Positions 9,056-17,829 of a stretch of DNA of 64,000 nt are shown here, piece after piece. The translations under genes were made by a program, and so were the position numbers. This DNA comes from Saprospiraceae bacterium (GTDB lineage: Bacteria; Bacteroidota; Bacteroidia; Chitinophagales; Saprospiraceae), in contig JABWBR010000027.1 of NCBI GenBank assembly GCA_013360405.1, positions 21,429-85,428 on the forward strand, read 5' to 3'. The number at the start of each line of letters is the position of its first letter. The first letter of the stretch is position 1. Below the pieces are notes generated by a model that was given only the letters and a program-made list of their open reading frames with translations, made no database searches and was not told the origin of the DNA.

Positions 9056-9787
9056 ATGATCAAAGACTTCACAGATGGCCTTGGCTCGTATGCCGGGGCG
9101 GTGCGCGTGATCTCCAAATACGGATTATGGGGATACGTATTGATACCCGGGGTGATCAGCGTATTGCTGGGTTATGGGATTTTCCGGGCGGCCTGGGGCT
9201 GGTCGGATGATGTGGGGGGGTGGCTGGTGAGCGTATACCCGTTTGAGTGGGGCGAAGACCTGTTGCAGCGCCTGGCCCACATCATTGGCGGCGTATTGAT
9301 AGCCGCATTGGGGCTTGTGGTATTCAAGCAGGTAGTGATGGCAATTGCCTCGCCATTCATGAGTTTTTTGTCGGAAACTGTCGAGCATAAAATAGCCGGC
9401 AAGCGCGAGGTGCCGTTCACCTTCAAAAAAATGGTCAGCGACCTCATCAGGGGTATCCGCATTTCATTGCGCAACATCATCCGGGAATTGTTATTTACAT
9501 TCCTCTTGTTTTTATTGGGCTTATTTCCGTTGTTTAGCCCCTTCGCACCGGTGGCCATATTCATCGTATCGGCTTATTACGCCGGTTTCGGCAATATGGA
9601 TTTTACCCTCGAGCGCTTTTACCGCGTGCGGCAAAGCGTAGCGTTCGTGCGCAGGCATCGCGGGTTGGCCATCGGCAACGGCACGGTCTTCCTGTTGCTC
9701 CTTCTTACGGGGGTAGGATTTTTCTTTGCTTTGCCGCTGGGCACGGTGGCGGCCACCGTGGAAACGCTGCGGAGGCTGCCGGATTAG
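9056..9787 (+). CDS. EI24/CysZ-like integral membrane protein
   Basis: 243 residues with hydrophobic segments at about 20-42, 75-105, 140-175 and 200-230. The pattern (long pairs of helices, amphipathic stretch FEWGEDLLQRLAHIIGG, FASPFMSFLSETVEHKIAGK-like loop) is that of the EI24 / etoposide-induced-2.4 family, which in bacteria includes the sulfate transporter CysZ. Nothing nearby links this copy to sulfate, so the substrate is unknown. The ATG is placed directly after the agagaac array. Confidence 0.75.
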   Translation: MIKDFTDGLGSYAGAVRVISKYGLWGYVLIPGVISVLLGYGIFRAAWGWSDDVGGWLVSVYPFEWGEDLLQRLAHIIGGVLIAALGLVVFKQVVMAIASPFMSFLSETVEHKIAGKREVPFTFKKMVSDLIRGIRISLRNIIRELLFTFLLFLLGLFPLFSPFAPVAIFIVSAYYAGFGNMDFTLERFYRVRQSVAFVRRHRGLAIGNGTVFLLLLLTGVGFFFALPLGTVAATVETLRRLPD

Positions 9788-9792
9788 GGACT

Positions 9793-9838
9793 TATGGACT
9801 ATTAACTACACAATCCAATAGTCCGATAGTCGGCCATT
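9793..9838. repeat. Short inverted-repeat word block (ggactatt/aatagtcc)
   Basis: GGACTATT (9796-9803) pairs with AATAGTCC (9817-9824), surrounded by near-copies such as gacttatggac and gtccgatagtc. It lies just after the stop of the EI24-like gene and could act as a weak terminator. Confidence 0.5.
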
Positions 9839-9917
9839 AATTGTTTCTCTTCCTTCTCACCCCGGCTATTCTAAATACGGCGCCCCAGAGCGGCCCATGA
9901 GGCAGGCATATATTTTT

Positions 9918-10091
9918 TCAGCGGGGTAGAAAAGTGCGTATTATAGGCAAAATCGCGCAAAGCGGCGCCTTGCTTAGCTGCCCGCTTTCTATTTCCGCAA
10001 CGATCGCCTTGCGCGCTTCTTCGCTGAAATAGCGCTTCTCTTGACGCCTTCTTTCGATGTTTTGTGTCTTTGTAAACTTCGATTTTTTCAT
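9918..10091 (-). pseudogene. Truncated transposase OrfA (IS3/helix-turn-helix type) remnant
   Basis: A 57-residue reading frame on the minus strand starts at the ATG at 10091. Its residues KRYFSEEARKAIVAEIESGQ-LSK match the start of the helix-turn-helix OrfA proteins of IS3-like transposases (usual form: FSEExRKxIVxEIExGxLSKxEA). After LSK the frame continues with unrelated residues and stops at 9918, and no OrfB or remaining helix-turn-helix is present. It is therefore the 5' stub of a decayed insertion sequence. Words TGCCCAAA (10091-10098) and TTTGGGCA further right may be remains of terminal inverted repeats (inference). Confidence 0.6.
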
Positions 10092-10112
10092 GCCCAAATT
10101 TGTTTGTTTGAC

Positions 10113-10135
10113 TGAGTTGTCATAAACTCAATTTT
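10113..10135 (+). terminator. Terminator-like hairpin
   Basis: TGAGTT (10113-10118) pairs with AACTCA (10125-10130) and is followed by ATTTTTG on the plus strand. The stem is weak (six pairs). It lies between the transposase stub and a word-repeat block (10144-10199, 'caacccac'). Confidence 0.35.
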
Positions 10136-10199
10136 TGTCAACTACTTTTGGGCATTACCAAACCCACAACCCACATCCGATAACCTACAACTCACAACA

Positions 10200-11495
10200 T
10201 CATTTAAACCTTATCGCTTTCACCGGGCTGATGCGTGTAACCAGATAGGATGGAATGACGAGGAAAGACAGCGTAACGAGCAGAGTGCCGGCATTGATCA
10301 ACAAAATTGCGGCGGGCTGCAATTCGATGGGGGCCACCGAAAGATAATAATTGGCTTCGTCGAGTTTGATGAGCTCGAAGTTGTCTTGCAGCAGGCAGAG
10401 TCCGATGCCGATGAAGTTGCCCCAGAACAGGCCGACCAGGATAATATAGGCGGCATAGTAGAGGAAAATCTTGCGAATACGCCAATTGCCGCTGCCCATT
10501 GCTTTCAGAATACCGATCATATTCGTGCGCTCGAGGATGAGGATAAGTAGGGCGGTGACCATATTAATAATGGCCACAATGACCATCAGGGCGAGGATGA
10601 CCACCTCGTTGATGTCCTGTAATTCGAGCCATTCGAATATTTCGGGAAATTTATCGCGGATCGTTTCGGCGTATAAATCGGTGGGTAATTGTTCGTAATA
10701 AATATACTCGTTGAGGATCTGGAGGTCGTCGATATCATCGATAAACACCTCAAAGCCGCTGACTTCATCGGGTTTCCAGCCCAAAATCTGCTGCACCTGC
10801 CGGATATCGACAATAGCAAATTTGCGGTCGTATTCCTCGAGTCCGGTTTTGTATATGCCACTCACCGTAAACCTGCGGCGTATTTGCTCGCCTCGCTCCA
10901 CAAAGTGGATAATAAAACGGTCGTCTACGTTTACTTTCAAGCGGTCGGCGGTTTGTTGGGAGATCAGGATTTCCTGCGAAGCGGTGCTATCCGACAAATT
11001 GAGCGGGCGCCCCTTTTGAATAAAGCGCTGCATAAAATGCCAGTCGAAATCGCTGCCCACGCCTTTCAGTATGATACCTTCGATCTCTTGTTTGGACTTG
11101 ATAATGCCCGGTTTGATCACATAGGTCTGGATATGGCGTATGCCGCCTTTGGTATCTTTTTCGCGCTCTAATTCGTAACCCAGTATATTACGGGTTTCAA
11201 TATAGGTCACTTTGCGGAGCGTATCGAGCGAGGGGTAAAAGTCTTGTTTTTTGCTAATGGGGTAAATTTCGAGTAAAGAGCGGTTGATATCGGGGTCGGT
11301 GATATGAATATGCCCCCAGAAGCCGAATATTTTGCTGCTGATTTCGCGTTTAAACCCGGTAATCAACGCCGTGGATACGATCATCACGGTCACGCTCAGC
11401 GCTACCGCCACCACGGCAATGCGAATGATAAGCCGCGAGAACGACTGCTGCCCGGCACGGGCTACTTTGCGCGCTATGTAGTATTCGAAATTCAT
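10200..11495 (-). CDS. ABC transporter permease, LolC/LolE (FtsX-like) family
   Basis: 431 residues. One transmembrane helix lies near the N-terminus (about 22-47), then comes a large periplasmic domain (about 50-290), then three C-terminal helices (about 300-330, 345-375, 390-420). This is the MacB-PCD plus FtsX topology of lipoprotein-releasing permeases. The N-terminal FEYYIARKVA...SFSRLIIRIAVVAVALSVTVMI is the usual Bacteroidota LolC/E start. It probably forms a complex with an ATPase (LolD type) encoded elsewhere and moves lipoproteins off the inner membrane. It stands alone. A promoter-like TACCTTCG with TTG 20 bases upstream is seen on the minus strand at about 11511-11541. Confidence 0.87.
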   Translation of the reverse strand: MNFEYYIARKVARAGQQSFSRLIIRIAVVAVALSVTVMIVSTALITGFKREISSKIFGFWGHIHITDPDINRSLLEIYPISKKQDFYPSLDTLRKVTYIETRNILGYELEREKDTKGGIRHIQTYVIKPGIIKSKQEIEGIILKGVGSDFDWHFMQRFIQKGRPLNLSDSTASQEILISQQTADRLKVNVDDRFIIHFVERGEQIRRRFTVSGIYKTGLEEYDRKFAIVDIRQVQQILGWKPDEVSGFEVFIDDIDDLQILNEYIYYEQLPTDLYAETIRDKFPEIFEWLELQDINEVVILALMVIVAIINMVTALLILILERTNMIGILKAMGSGNWRIRKIFLYYAAYIILVGLFWGNFIGIGLCLLQDNFELIKLDEANYYLSVAPIELQPAAILLINAGTLLVTLSFLVIPSYLVTRISPVKAIRFK

Positions 11496-11510
11496 GCGTT
11501 TAAGACGTGG

Positions 11511-11541
11511 CGAAGGTAGGGGGTATTTTTAATACCAACAA
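11511..11541 (-). promoter_or_regulatory. Bacteroidota-type promoter for the LolC/E permease
   Basis: Reading on the minus strand, TTG, then 20 bases, then TACCTTCG (plus-strand positions 11518-11511). This is one mismatch from the TAnnTTTG -7 consensus. It ends 16 bases before the ATG at 11495. Confidence 0.45.
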
Positions 11542-11608
11542 TTAAATTAATAAAACTACCCAACGCGAAGGGAACGCCCCTACCTGTAGCGTTGTTCACA
11601 TAAAATAT

Positions 11609-11616
11609 TATTTTTG
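11609..11616 (+). promoter_or_regulatory. -7 element TATTTTTG upstream of tyrS
   Basis: A perfect TAnnTTTG match. The TTG within it (11614) is an in-frame possible start for tyrS, but as a -7 element it would lie upstream of the transcript start, which supports the ATG at 11644 instead. A clean -33 TTG at the normal distance is not visible. Confidence 0.5.
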
Positions 11617-11643
11617 CGACCTTACAAGCTAACGACACCACTT

Positions 11644-12918
11644 ATGAATTTTATCGAAGAACTGCGATGGCGGGGTATGCTGCAGGATATCACCCCCGGA
11701 CTGGAAGAAGCCCTCGCCGCTGGCCCGATGACGGGGTATATCGGTTTTGACCCCACGGCGCCATCGCTGACGATCGGCAACTTTGTGCCCATTATGCTGC
11801 TGAAACTGTTCCAATTGTCGGGTCACAAGCCCATCGCACTGATGGGCGGGGCCACCGGCCGCATCGGCGACCCCTCGGGCAAAGACAAAGAACGCGAGCT
11901 GAAATCATACGACGAACTCGACGCCAACCTGGCGCGCCAGCAGGAACAACTGAAAAAATTCCTGGATTTTGAAGGCGTGCCCAACAAGGCCGAGTTGGTC
12001 AATAATCTCGATTTTTATAAAGATATGAAAGTGCTCGATTTCCTGCGCGACGTAGGAAAGACGCTCACGGTCAACTATATGATGTCGAAAGAATCGGTGC
12101 AAAAACGCCTCGAAACCGGCATCTCCTACACCGAATTCAGCTACCAGTTGCTGCAGGCTTACGACTACCAGCGCCTCTACGACTTACACGGATGCCGTCT
12201 GCAGATGGGCGGTTCCGATCAGTGGGGCAATATCACGGCGGGCACGGAATTCATCCGCCGCAACCTGGAAGCCAAGGCCTTTGCCCTGACGGCTCCCCTG
12301 CTGACCAAAGCCGACGGCTCGAAATTCGGCAAATCGGAGGCAGGCAACATCTGGCTCGACCCCGAGATGACCTCGCCCTACAAGTTCTACCAGTTCTGGA
12401 TCAACTGCGCCGATGCCGACCTGTCCAGGTTTTTCCGCACTTTCACCCTGCGCAGCCGCGAAGAAGTGGAAGCGCTGGAAAGCCAGCACGCCGACAATCC
12501 GCGCGAGCTCAAACGCCTGCTGGCCGAAGAACTCACCAAACGCGTGCATTCGGAGGAAGACTACGCCTCTGTACTTAAAGTGTCGGAATTGTTGTTTGGC
12601 GGTAAGGCGGATAAAGACGCCCTGTCAGCACTCAGCACGGCTGAATTGGATACCGTAGCGCAGGAAATTCCACCGTTCCAAATCCCTGCCTCTTTACTGG
12701 CCAACGGCGTCAATATCGTAGATCTCCTGGCTGAGCACACCACCATTACCCCATCCAAAAGCGAAGCGCGCAAGGCCATTCAGAACAACGCCATTAGTGT
12801 TAACAAGGAAAAAATCACCAGTCATGAAACAGCGATTGGCCCGGAAGCGCTTTTGCACGGGAAGTTTATCCTACTGGAAAATGGCAAAAAGAACAAGTAC
12901 CTCTTGCTAGCGGTCTGA
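11644..12918 (+). CDS. tyrS: Tyrosyl-tRNA synthetase
   Basis: 424 residues from the ATG at 11644. Class I aminoacyl-tRNA synthetase that charges tRNA-Tyr in the cytosol. The substrate loop YIGFDPTAPSLTIGN carries the HIGH-like motif, and GGATGRIGDPSGK, GGSDQWGNI and the KMSKS-equivalent DGSKFGKSEAGN follow in the expected order. The C-terminal S4-like RNA-binding domain (PSKSEARKAIQNNAISVN) begins near residue 355. Length is normal for bacterial TyrRS (about 420-430). A TTG ten codons upstream is open but overlaps the promoter -7 element, so it was rejected. The stop TGA is the first unit of the tgactgc array that separates tyrS from the convergent dinB. Confidence 0.97.
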   Translation: MNFIEELRWRGMLQDITPGLEEALAAGPMTGYIGFDPTAPSLTIGNFVPIMLLKLFQLSGHKPIALMGGATGRIGDPSGKDKERELKSYDELDANLARQQEQLKKFLDFEGVPNKAELVNNLDFYKDMKVLDFLRDVGKTLTVNYMMSKESVQKRLETGISYTEFSYQLLQAYDYQRLYDLHGCRLQMGGSDQWGNITAGTEFIRRNLEAKAFALTAPLLTKADGSKFGKSEAGNIWLDPEMTSPYKFYQFWINCADADLSRFFRTFTLRSREEVEALESQHADNPRELKRLLAEELTKRVHSEEDYASVLKVSELLFGGKADKDALSALSTAELDTVAQEIPPFQIPASLLANGVNIVDLLAEHTTITPSKSEARKAIQNNAISVNKEKITSHETAIGPEALLHGKFILLENGKKNKYLLLAV

Positions 12919-12958
12919 CTGCTGACTGCTGACTGCTGACCGCTGACTGCTGACTGCT
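12916..12958. repeat. 'tgactgc' 7-mer array between convergent stop codons
   Basis: Six near-perfect 7-base units exactly fill the gap between the tyrS stop (12916-12918, TGA supplied by the first unit) and the dinB stop (minus strand, 12957-12959). A neat example of an array seated between two genes. Confidence 0.85.
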
Positions 12959-14024
12959 ACTCAAACGGCAGCTTCAACTGAATCCCCTCGCCGCTATGCT
13001 CCTTTTCCAGGTTTGACACGGCCACACCGAGTAGCCGTACGCTATCGATCTCCTCGCGGGTGTGGTCGAGCAACTCGTGGGTAGCAGCTACGAGATCTGC
13101 CAGTAGTTTCACCTCGCCGCCGAAAGATTTCGAGCGGGTGATTTGCCTGAAATCGGCCATTTTGATCTTGACGGTCACTGTGCGGCCAAAATTGTCGGTT
13201 TTTTCCATGTACTCGTGCACGATACCTGCCAGGTAGGTTAGTTTTTCCTTCATAATGGCCAGGTCGCTCAGGTCATCATCGAAGGTGCGTTCGGCGCCGA
13301 TTGACTTGCGGATTCGGCGGGGGTCTACGGGGCGCTCGTCGTCGGCGCGCACGATGCGGAAATAGTGGCGCCCTGCCTTGCCAAAGCGCTGCACCAGTTC
13401 TATTTCGCTCCATTTTTTGAGGTCGGCGCCGGTAGCTACCCCCATTTTGTGCATTCGCTCGGCGGTCACTTTGCCGATGCCGTGAAATTTCTCTACCGGC
13501 AGGGCATCGAGAAAAGCAGGGGCCTCCTCGGGAGTGATTACTTTGATACCGTTGGGTTTATTGATGTCGGAGGCTACTTTGGCCAGAAATTTATTAAATG
13601 AAACGCCCGCGGAAGCCGTAAGTCCGGTAGTCTCAAAAATGCGCTTGCGGATTTCTTCGGCGATCAGCGTGGCTGACGGGGGGCCTATTTTGGCTTCAGT
13701 GACATCAAGGTAAGCCTCGTCGAGCGAGAGCGGCTCTACGAGATCGGTGTATTCCAGGAAAATATCGCGTATCTGCCTGGATACTTCGCGATAGGTTTCA
13801 AAATGCGATTTGACAAAAATGATTTCAGGGCACAAGCGCTGGGCGGTAATGCCCGGCATGGCGGAGCGCACCCCGTAGCGCCGTGCCTCGTAGCTGGCCG
13901 AGGCTACTACACCCCGGCGCCCGGCGCCACCCACCGCCACGGGTTTGCCCCGCAACTCGGGGTTGTCGCGTTGCTCTACCGACGCGTAGAAGGCGTCCAT
14001 ATCAATGTGAATTATCTTCCGCAT
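12957..14024 (-). CDS. dinB: DNA polymerase IV (Y-family translesion polymerase)
   Basis: 355 residues. Catalytic signatures: IIHIDMDAFYASVEQRDNP (first metal Asp, about 5-23), steric and finger residues in GVVASASYEARRYGVRSAMP, and the palm LSLDEAYLDVT with the conserved DE pair at about 103-104. Helix-hairpin-helix thumb (FHGIGKVTAERMHKMG) and little-finger domain follow. Length equals E. coli DinB (351). Error-prone, lesion-bypass synthesis. It is the last gene of the CPBP-cdsA-psd-dinB run (12-base gap to psd), an unusual companion for phospholipid genes. No LexA-like site was found. Confidence 0.96.
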   Translation of the reverse strand: MRKIIHIDMDAFYASVEQRDNPELRGKPVAVGGAGRRGVVASASYEARRYGVRSAMPGITAQRLCPEIIFVKSHFETYREVSRQIRDIFLEYTDLVEPLSLDEAYLDVTEAKIGPPSATLIAEEIRKRIFETTGLTASAGVSFNKFLAKVASDINKPNGIKVITPEEAPAFLDALPVEKFHGIGKVTAERMHKMGVATGADLKKWSEIELVQRFGKAGRHYFRIVRADDERPVDPRRIRKSIGAERTFDDDLSDLAIMKEKLTYLAGIVHEYMEKTDNFGRTVTVKIKMADFRQITRSKSFGGEVKLLADLVAATHELLDHTREEIDSVRLLGVAVSNLEKEHSGEGIQLKLPFE

Positions 14025-14036
14025 CTCTGTAAGCGG

Positions 14037-14690
14037 TCAGACCGCTAACTGAGCAATCACCGTCAAATTCCCCTTCACTACATCGCCGATCTTCACCTTT
14101 ACCTCGGTATCGAGCGGAAGCAATACATCTACGCGGGAACCGAACGAGATGAAGCCCATTTCGCTGCCCTGGGTTACCGTTTCGCCCTCTTTGAGGTAAT
14201 TTTTGATGCGTTTTGCCAGAGCGCCGGCAATCTGCCGCAGCAGCACTTCCCGCTTTCCATTGTCGATCACGACCGTGGTGCGCTCGTTTTCAGTAGACGA
14301 CTTAGGGTGCCAGGCCACCAGGTATTTGCCGGCATGATACGCAATATAGCGCACTACGCCCCCAATGGGATTGCGATTGACGTGCACATTTAACGGCGAC
14401 ATAAAAATGGACACCTGGAGCCGCTTGTCATTGAAATATTCGGGCTCGTCTACCTCTTCAATCACTACCACTTTGCCGTCGGCAGGGGCGTAGACCAGGC
14501 GGTCGTCCGGGTGTGGGATGACTCGTTTTGGATGGCGGAAAAATTGGAGGATTAGTAAAAAAATCAGAAGTGAGACTATACCTGCAAACAATAAGATCGC
14601 GGGCGCCAGCCAATCCACCAGTAGGAGTATAACGGCCAGCGCACCAAATAGTCCGCCCAAAATTCGATATCCTTCTCTGTGAATTGTCAT
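14037..14690 (-). CDS. psd: Phosphatidylserine decarboxylase proenzyme (short form)
   Basis: 217 residues, matching the short archaeal/Bacteroidota-type Psd (about 215-230). Two N-terminal membrane helices (about 10-50). The autocleavage site that makes the pyruvoyl group is FGSR at about 185-188 (Gly-Ser, in place of the E. coli LGST), within GFISFGSRVDVLLP. SIFMSPLNVHVNRNP carries the conserved His. It converts phosphatidylserine to phosphatidylethanolamine at the inner membrane. It is directly downstream of cdsA (13 bases), which makes the CDP-diacylglycerol precursor used two steps earlier. Confidence 0.93.
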   Translation of the reverse strand: MTIHREGYRILGGLFGALAVILLLVDWLAPAILLFAGIVSLLIFLLILQFFRHPKRVIPHPDDRLVYAPADGKVVVIEEVDEPEYFNDKRLQVSIFMSPLNVHVNRNPIGGVVRYIAYHAGKYLVAWHPKSSTENERTTVVIDNGKREVLLRQIAGALAKRIKNYLKEGETVTQGSEMGFISFGSRVDVLLPLDTEVKVKIGDVVKGNLTVIAQLAV

Positions 14691-14703
14691 TTTGTATGAG
14701 GAT

Positions 14704-15534
14704 TTAGGTCAACCAAATCAAATAAGCAGCAGCAAAGGGCAACATAAAGATAAAGGAGTCGAAGCGATCGAGCAAGCCGCCGTGGCCGGGCAACAATGCG
14801 CTGGAATCTTTTTTATGGTAACTGCGCTTAAGCATGGATTCTACCAGGTCGCCCAAGGAACCGAACAACACCACGATGAATGCCAACACAAACCAGTCCA
14901 GCCCGCTCCACTCCGGAAACCAGTATGCCAATGCGAAAGAAAACAATAGCGTAGCAACAACGCCGCCCAGGGTTCCTTCCCAGGTCTTTTTGGGCGAAAT
15001 GCGCGGAAATAACGGCCTTTTCCCCCATAAAGATCCAAACACATACGCGGCCGTGTCATTCATCCAGGTGAGCAACAGCAAGCTGAAAACCAAATGGGGA
15101 TGGTACTCGCCCCCTTCAAATGCGATTAGGTTGAGTAAAGCAAAAGGGACCCCGATATATAACATGCCCAGCACCAGTGAGGCAACCGATTCGATCGGGC
15201 GCTCGGAGCGACTGAACATTTCTGTAATAAACGCCCCCATTACCAATACGACAAGCGCAATTTGCGAGAAGTCAAGCCCCTCAACCCTGCCCTCCGGCCA
15301 TACCCAACCTATGCTGATGGCCACCGGCGCCAGCCCCAACACAAAACCCATGAACAGGCGAAGGCCGCGCTGCGGGGATTCCCGGTGTAGTACGATGCCC
15401 AAATATTCTCTCAGGCACAACACACTGATAAGCGCAAAAAGCGCCAGGAAAGTATAGGGACTCGCATAAATGCCGCCTATCGTTATACTTGTGAAGAGCA
15501 AGCCCGTGATGGTTCGCTTAATCAATGTCTGCAT
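14704..15534 (-). CDS. cdsA: Phosphatidate cytidylyltransferase (CDP-diacylglycerol synthase)
   Basis: 276 residues with about eight transmembrane helices. The C-terminal signature GSLGDLVESMLKRSYHKKDS followed by LLPGHGGLLDRFDSF is diagnostic of CdsA (metal and CTP-binding Asp/Lys residues). SPKKTWEGTLGG, the second conserved loop, is also present. It makes CDP-diacylglycerol from phosphatidate and CTP at the inner membrane. It sits between the CPBP protease (6 bases) and psd (13 bases) as part of a phospholipid operon. Confidence 0.95.
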   Translation of the reverse strand: MQTLIKRTITGLLFTSITIGGIYASPYTFLALFALISVLCLREYLGIVLHRESPQRGLRLFMGFVLGLAPVAISIGWVWPEGRVEGLDFSQIALVVLVMGAFITEMFSRSERPIESVASLVLGMLYIGVPFALLNLIAFEGGEYHPHLVFSLLLLTWMNDTAAYVFGSLWGKRPLFPRISPKKTWEGTLGGVVATLLFSFALAYWFPEWSGLDWFVLAFIVVLFGSLGDLVESMLKRSYHKKDSSALLPGHGGLLDRFDSFIFMLPFAAAYLIWLT

Positions 15535-15540
15535 GGCTGT

Positions 15541-16488
15541 TTATTGGCGCTGCAAGTTAGTTTTTTTTAAATATTGGCCTATGGCCATCACCACTACTAT
15601 TGAGGTGAGCACCATAAGCAGGTTGGGGGATTGTTCTTCCAGCTTTGCTTTGTCGATTTCTTCGGCAAACAAAAACGTAGCCAACACTTGTACCCCGTTA
15701 AACGCAAAATGGGCCCCGATGGCGGGCCACAAACTGCGACTCCACCAGGCAAGGTAGCCGAGTACTACGCCCAGGGCAAAACGCGGCAAAAAACCCTCAA
15801 ACTGAAAATGTATGATACTGAATACCAATGCGGTTATGGCTATCGCCAAATGCGGCTGCTTAAACCAGCGCTCCAATTGCGGCTGTATGACGCCCCGGAA
15901 CAATAATTCTTCGCCAATAGCAGGTAGTACCGCAACGATGAATATGGAAAGCCAAAATTCACCCGGGCTGTTCATCACCAACAACGCCTCCACCATATCT
16001 TGCGTAGAACTTTCTAACTGACGCCATGCTTCGGGCATGGGGATGTAGGTTTTATTCACCCAATACAACCACTGTACCAGCGGAAAAGCGCTGACAATCA
16101 ATAATACGCCGGCCAATAAATAACGAAAATCCGGCGATTTGTCGATCGCCAAAAACGGAGCCCAGCGGCGCCGGTACAATACGATCGCGACCGCCAGCGC
16201 AGGCAGCGTGAAAGTCGCTATATGCGCCGCTCCGTTTACCCATCTCGACAAATTGCGATCGGCCAGCGGACTATCTATATTCAAGGAGTTGATCAGCGTT
16301 TCTACCGTGGCGCCGTTGAGCCGGCATATCATTTCGGCCAATAAGGCGCCCAGCACCGAGCCCACCAAAATAGCCGTGAGCAACAATATCAGGATATATG
16401 CGGGCGGCCAGTCATACCGGGCCGGCTCAAACTGATTATCTTCCGGTTCGGGCAGCAAGTCAGTATTTTCTGCTTGTAGCTCATCCAT
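15541..16488 (-). CDS. CPBP family intramembrane glutamic endopeptidase
   Basis: 315 residues with seven to eight hydrophobic segments. The three ABI/CAAX-protease motifs are present in order: GEELLFRGVIQP (EExxxR, about 205-216), FSIIHFQFE (catalytic His) and GAHFAFNG (HxxxN-type). Bacterial members act in prenyl-protein-like processing, bacteriocin self-immunity or unknown membrane proteolysis; no peptide or bacteriocin gene is near. It is the first gene of the operon with cdsA, psd and dinB. A TACCTTTG -7 element lies 14 bases before its ATG (minus strand, 16502-16509). Confidence 0.88.
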   Translation of the reverse strand: MDELQAENTDLLPEPEDNQFEPARYDWPPAYILILLLTAILVGSVLGALLAEMICRLNGATVETLINSLNIDSPLADRNLSRWVNGAAHIATFTLPALAVAIVLYRRRWAPFLAIDKSPDFRYLLAGVLLIVSAFPLVQWLYWVNKTYIPMPEAWRQLESSTQDMVEALLVMNSPGEFWLSIFIVAVLPAIGEELLFRGVIQPQLERWFKQPHLAIAITALVFSIIHFQFEGFLPRFALGVVLGYLAWWSRSLWPAIGAHFAFNGVQVLATFLFAEEIDKAKLEEQSPNLLMVLTSIVVVMAIGQYLKKTNLQRQ

Positions 16489-16501
16489 ATCACTTTTTTG
16501 G

Positions 16502-16509
16502 CAAAGGTA
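16502..16509 (-). promoter_or_regulatory. -7 element TACCTTTG for the CPBP-cdsA-psd-dinB operon
   Basis: Perfect TAnnTTTG on the minus strand, 14 bases upstream of the ATG at 16488. No TTG at the ideal -33 distance. Confidence 0.45.
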
Positions 16510-16533
16510 ATTATTACTAATAAATGAAGGCGA

Positions 16534-17829
16534 TTAGTGAAACGACAGGTACATTTTCGCCAGTACCTCCGGCTGATAAACCTCCAAGCGGCCCCGCAGC
16601 GTCTCGGATGGCACGGTTTGGCCGTTTTGTTGTTTCAAAAAATCGTGGAGTTGCTTTGCCAGCGCATCTATATTTACACCCGTTTTCCACACCAGGGGCA
16701 AATGCAAAGGGTAATCGCCCATAAATTCGGTAAACGGATCATTTTCATGATAGCAAATATTGACAATAGGTAATCCGCTTGCCAGGTAATCTACGCATTT
16801 GCTGGGCAAGTGGTAGGTCGTGGTATTGCTCACATTGATCAGCACATCGGCTGCCCACATGGCCTGGGCTGCAGCATGCCGGGGTACCAGACCGTGAAAT
16901 TTCAGCACGGGTTGCAGTCGTGCATAACGCTGAAAAGCCGGCAAAAAAGCGGGCGCTATTTCACCGTAGAAGTGCAACTGAAGGCGATGGCGCCATTCAG
17001 GATACAACGCCAGCAACCGGTCAAACAAGGCCAACAAGGCATCGGGTGTGCGGATGCGGTGGTAAAAGGCGCCAAAGTAGGCCAGGTGAAGGAGATCATC
17101 GGTCTTTCGGATAAGTCCCCGTTCCGGCATTGGCAGGCTGTATACCGGCGGCGCCACGCTGATCTTGTCGGCCAGCCATGGAAAAATCTCCAGGTAACGC
17201 TGCCGGGCTTGTTCAACGGTCACGGTCACCGCATTGGCTTGTTGCAACGCCTTACCTTCGGCGTAATAATTCAAGCGCCGGTATAAGCTAAAATTATTGA
17301 CATAAAATTCTTCCGAAAAACAAAAAGGATCTTCGATGTCCATCACCCAACGCAGGGTAGAAAACTGGCGTTTGACGGCCCCCGCAATGAGATGCGCGGT
17401 AAAAGGCAATCCCACGCTGATCATCAAATCAAAATCGTGTTTGGACTGCAAGTCGAGTGCAGCACGCCTGCCGGGCAGGTACCACAGGCACCGGCCGTCG
17501 GGCCAATACAAGCTTCTCCAGGTCAGGTCGATGAATTTTTCCAGGGTGCGGCGCAGCCGCCCTTGCCGGGCCGGGTGGTCGCCGCCGGCCTCGCCACGCC
17601 GCCGTTGCAGTCCCAGCAAATTGTAAACCCAGTCGAGCAGCGAGTTCTGGCCGCTGCGATGCACCCACACACCGTCGAGATTTTCAAGCACAGAGCTCCC
17701 GCTACGGCGCGTACACAGCACGTGGACTTCATGGCCCTGCGCTACCCATTGCGCAGCGATAGCCGCCCAGCGAAACACGTTGGGATTTATCGCGGGGTGA
17801 TAGGTGGCTGTGATGACGAGGAAACGCAT
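16534..17829 (-). CDS. Glycosyltransferase (GT4-like, GT-B fold)
   Basis: 431 residues. The N-terminus MRFLVITATYHPAINPNVFRWAAIA and GHEVHVLCTRR is the donor-independent domain of GT-B enzymes. The C-terminal half holds LAYFGAFYHRIRTPDALL, then ADVLINVSNTTTYHLPSKCVDYLASGLPIVNI, the usual nucleotide-sugar (E/D-x7-E-like) region. Cytosolic or membrane-associated; it probably adds a sugar during surface polysaccharide or glycolipid assembly. Its start overlaps the end of the upstream membrane-protein gene by 43 bases. Acceptor and sugar are not predictable. Confidence 0.82.
   Translation of the reverse strand: MRFLVITATYHPAINPNVFRWAAIAAQWVAQGHEVHVLCTRRSGSSVLENLDGVWVHRSGQNSLLDWVYNLLGLQRRRGEAGGDHPARQGRLRRTLEKFIDLTWRSLYWPDGRCLWYLPGRRAALDLQSKHDFDLMISVGLPFTAHLIAGAVKRQFSTLRWVMDIEDPFCFSEEFYVNNFSLYRRLNYYAEGKALQQANAVTVTVEQARQRYLEIFPWLADKISVAPPVYSLPMPERGLIRKTDDLLHLAYFGAFYHRIRTPDALLALFDRLLALYPEWRHRLQLHFYGEIAPAFLPAFQRYARLQPVLKFHGLVPRHAAAQAMWAADVLINVSNTTTYHLPSKCVDYLASGLPIVNICYHENDPFTEFMGDYPLHLPLVWKTGVNIDALAKQLHDFLKQQNGQTVPSETLRGRLEVYQPEVLAKMYLSFH

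Noticed and set aside
11614..11643. TTG start for tyrS
   Set aside because: It lies inside the TATTTTTG -7 element, and the added residues are not part of the conserved N-terminus.
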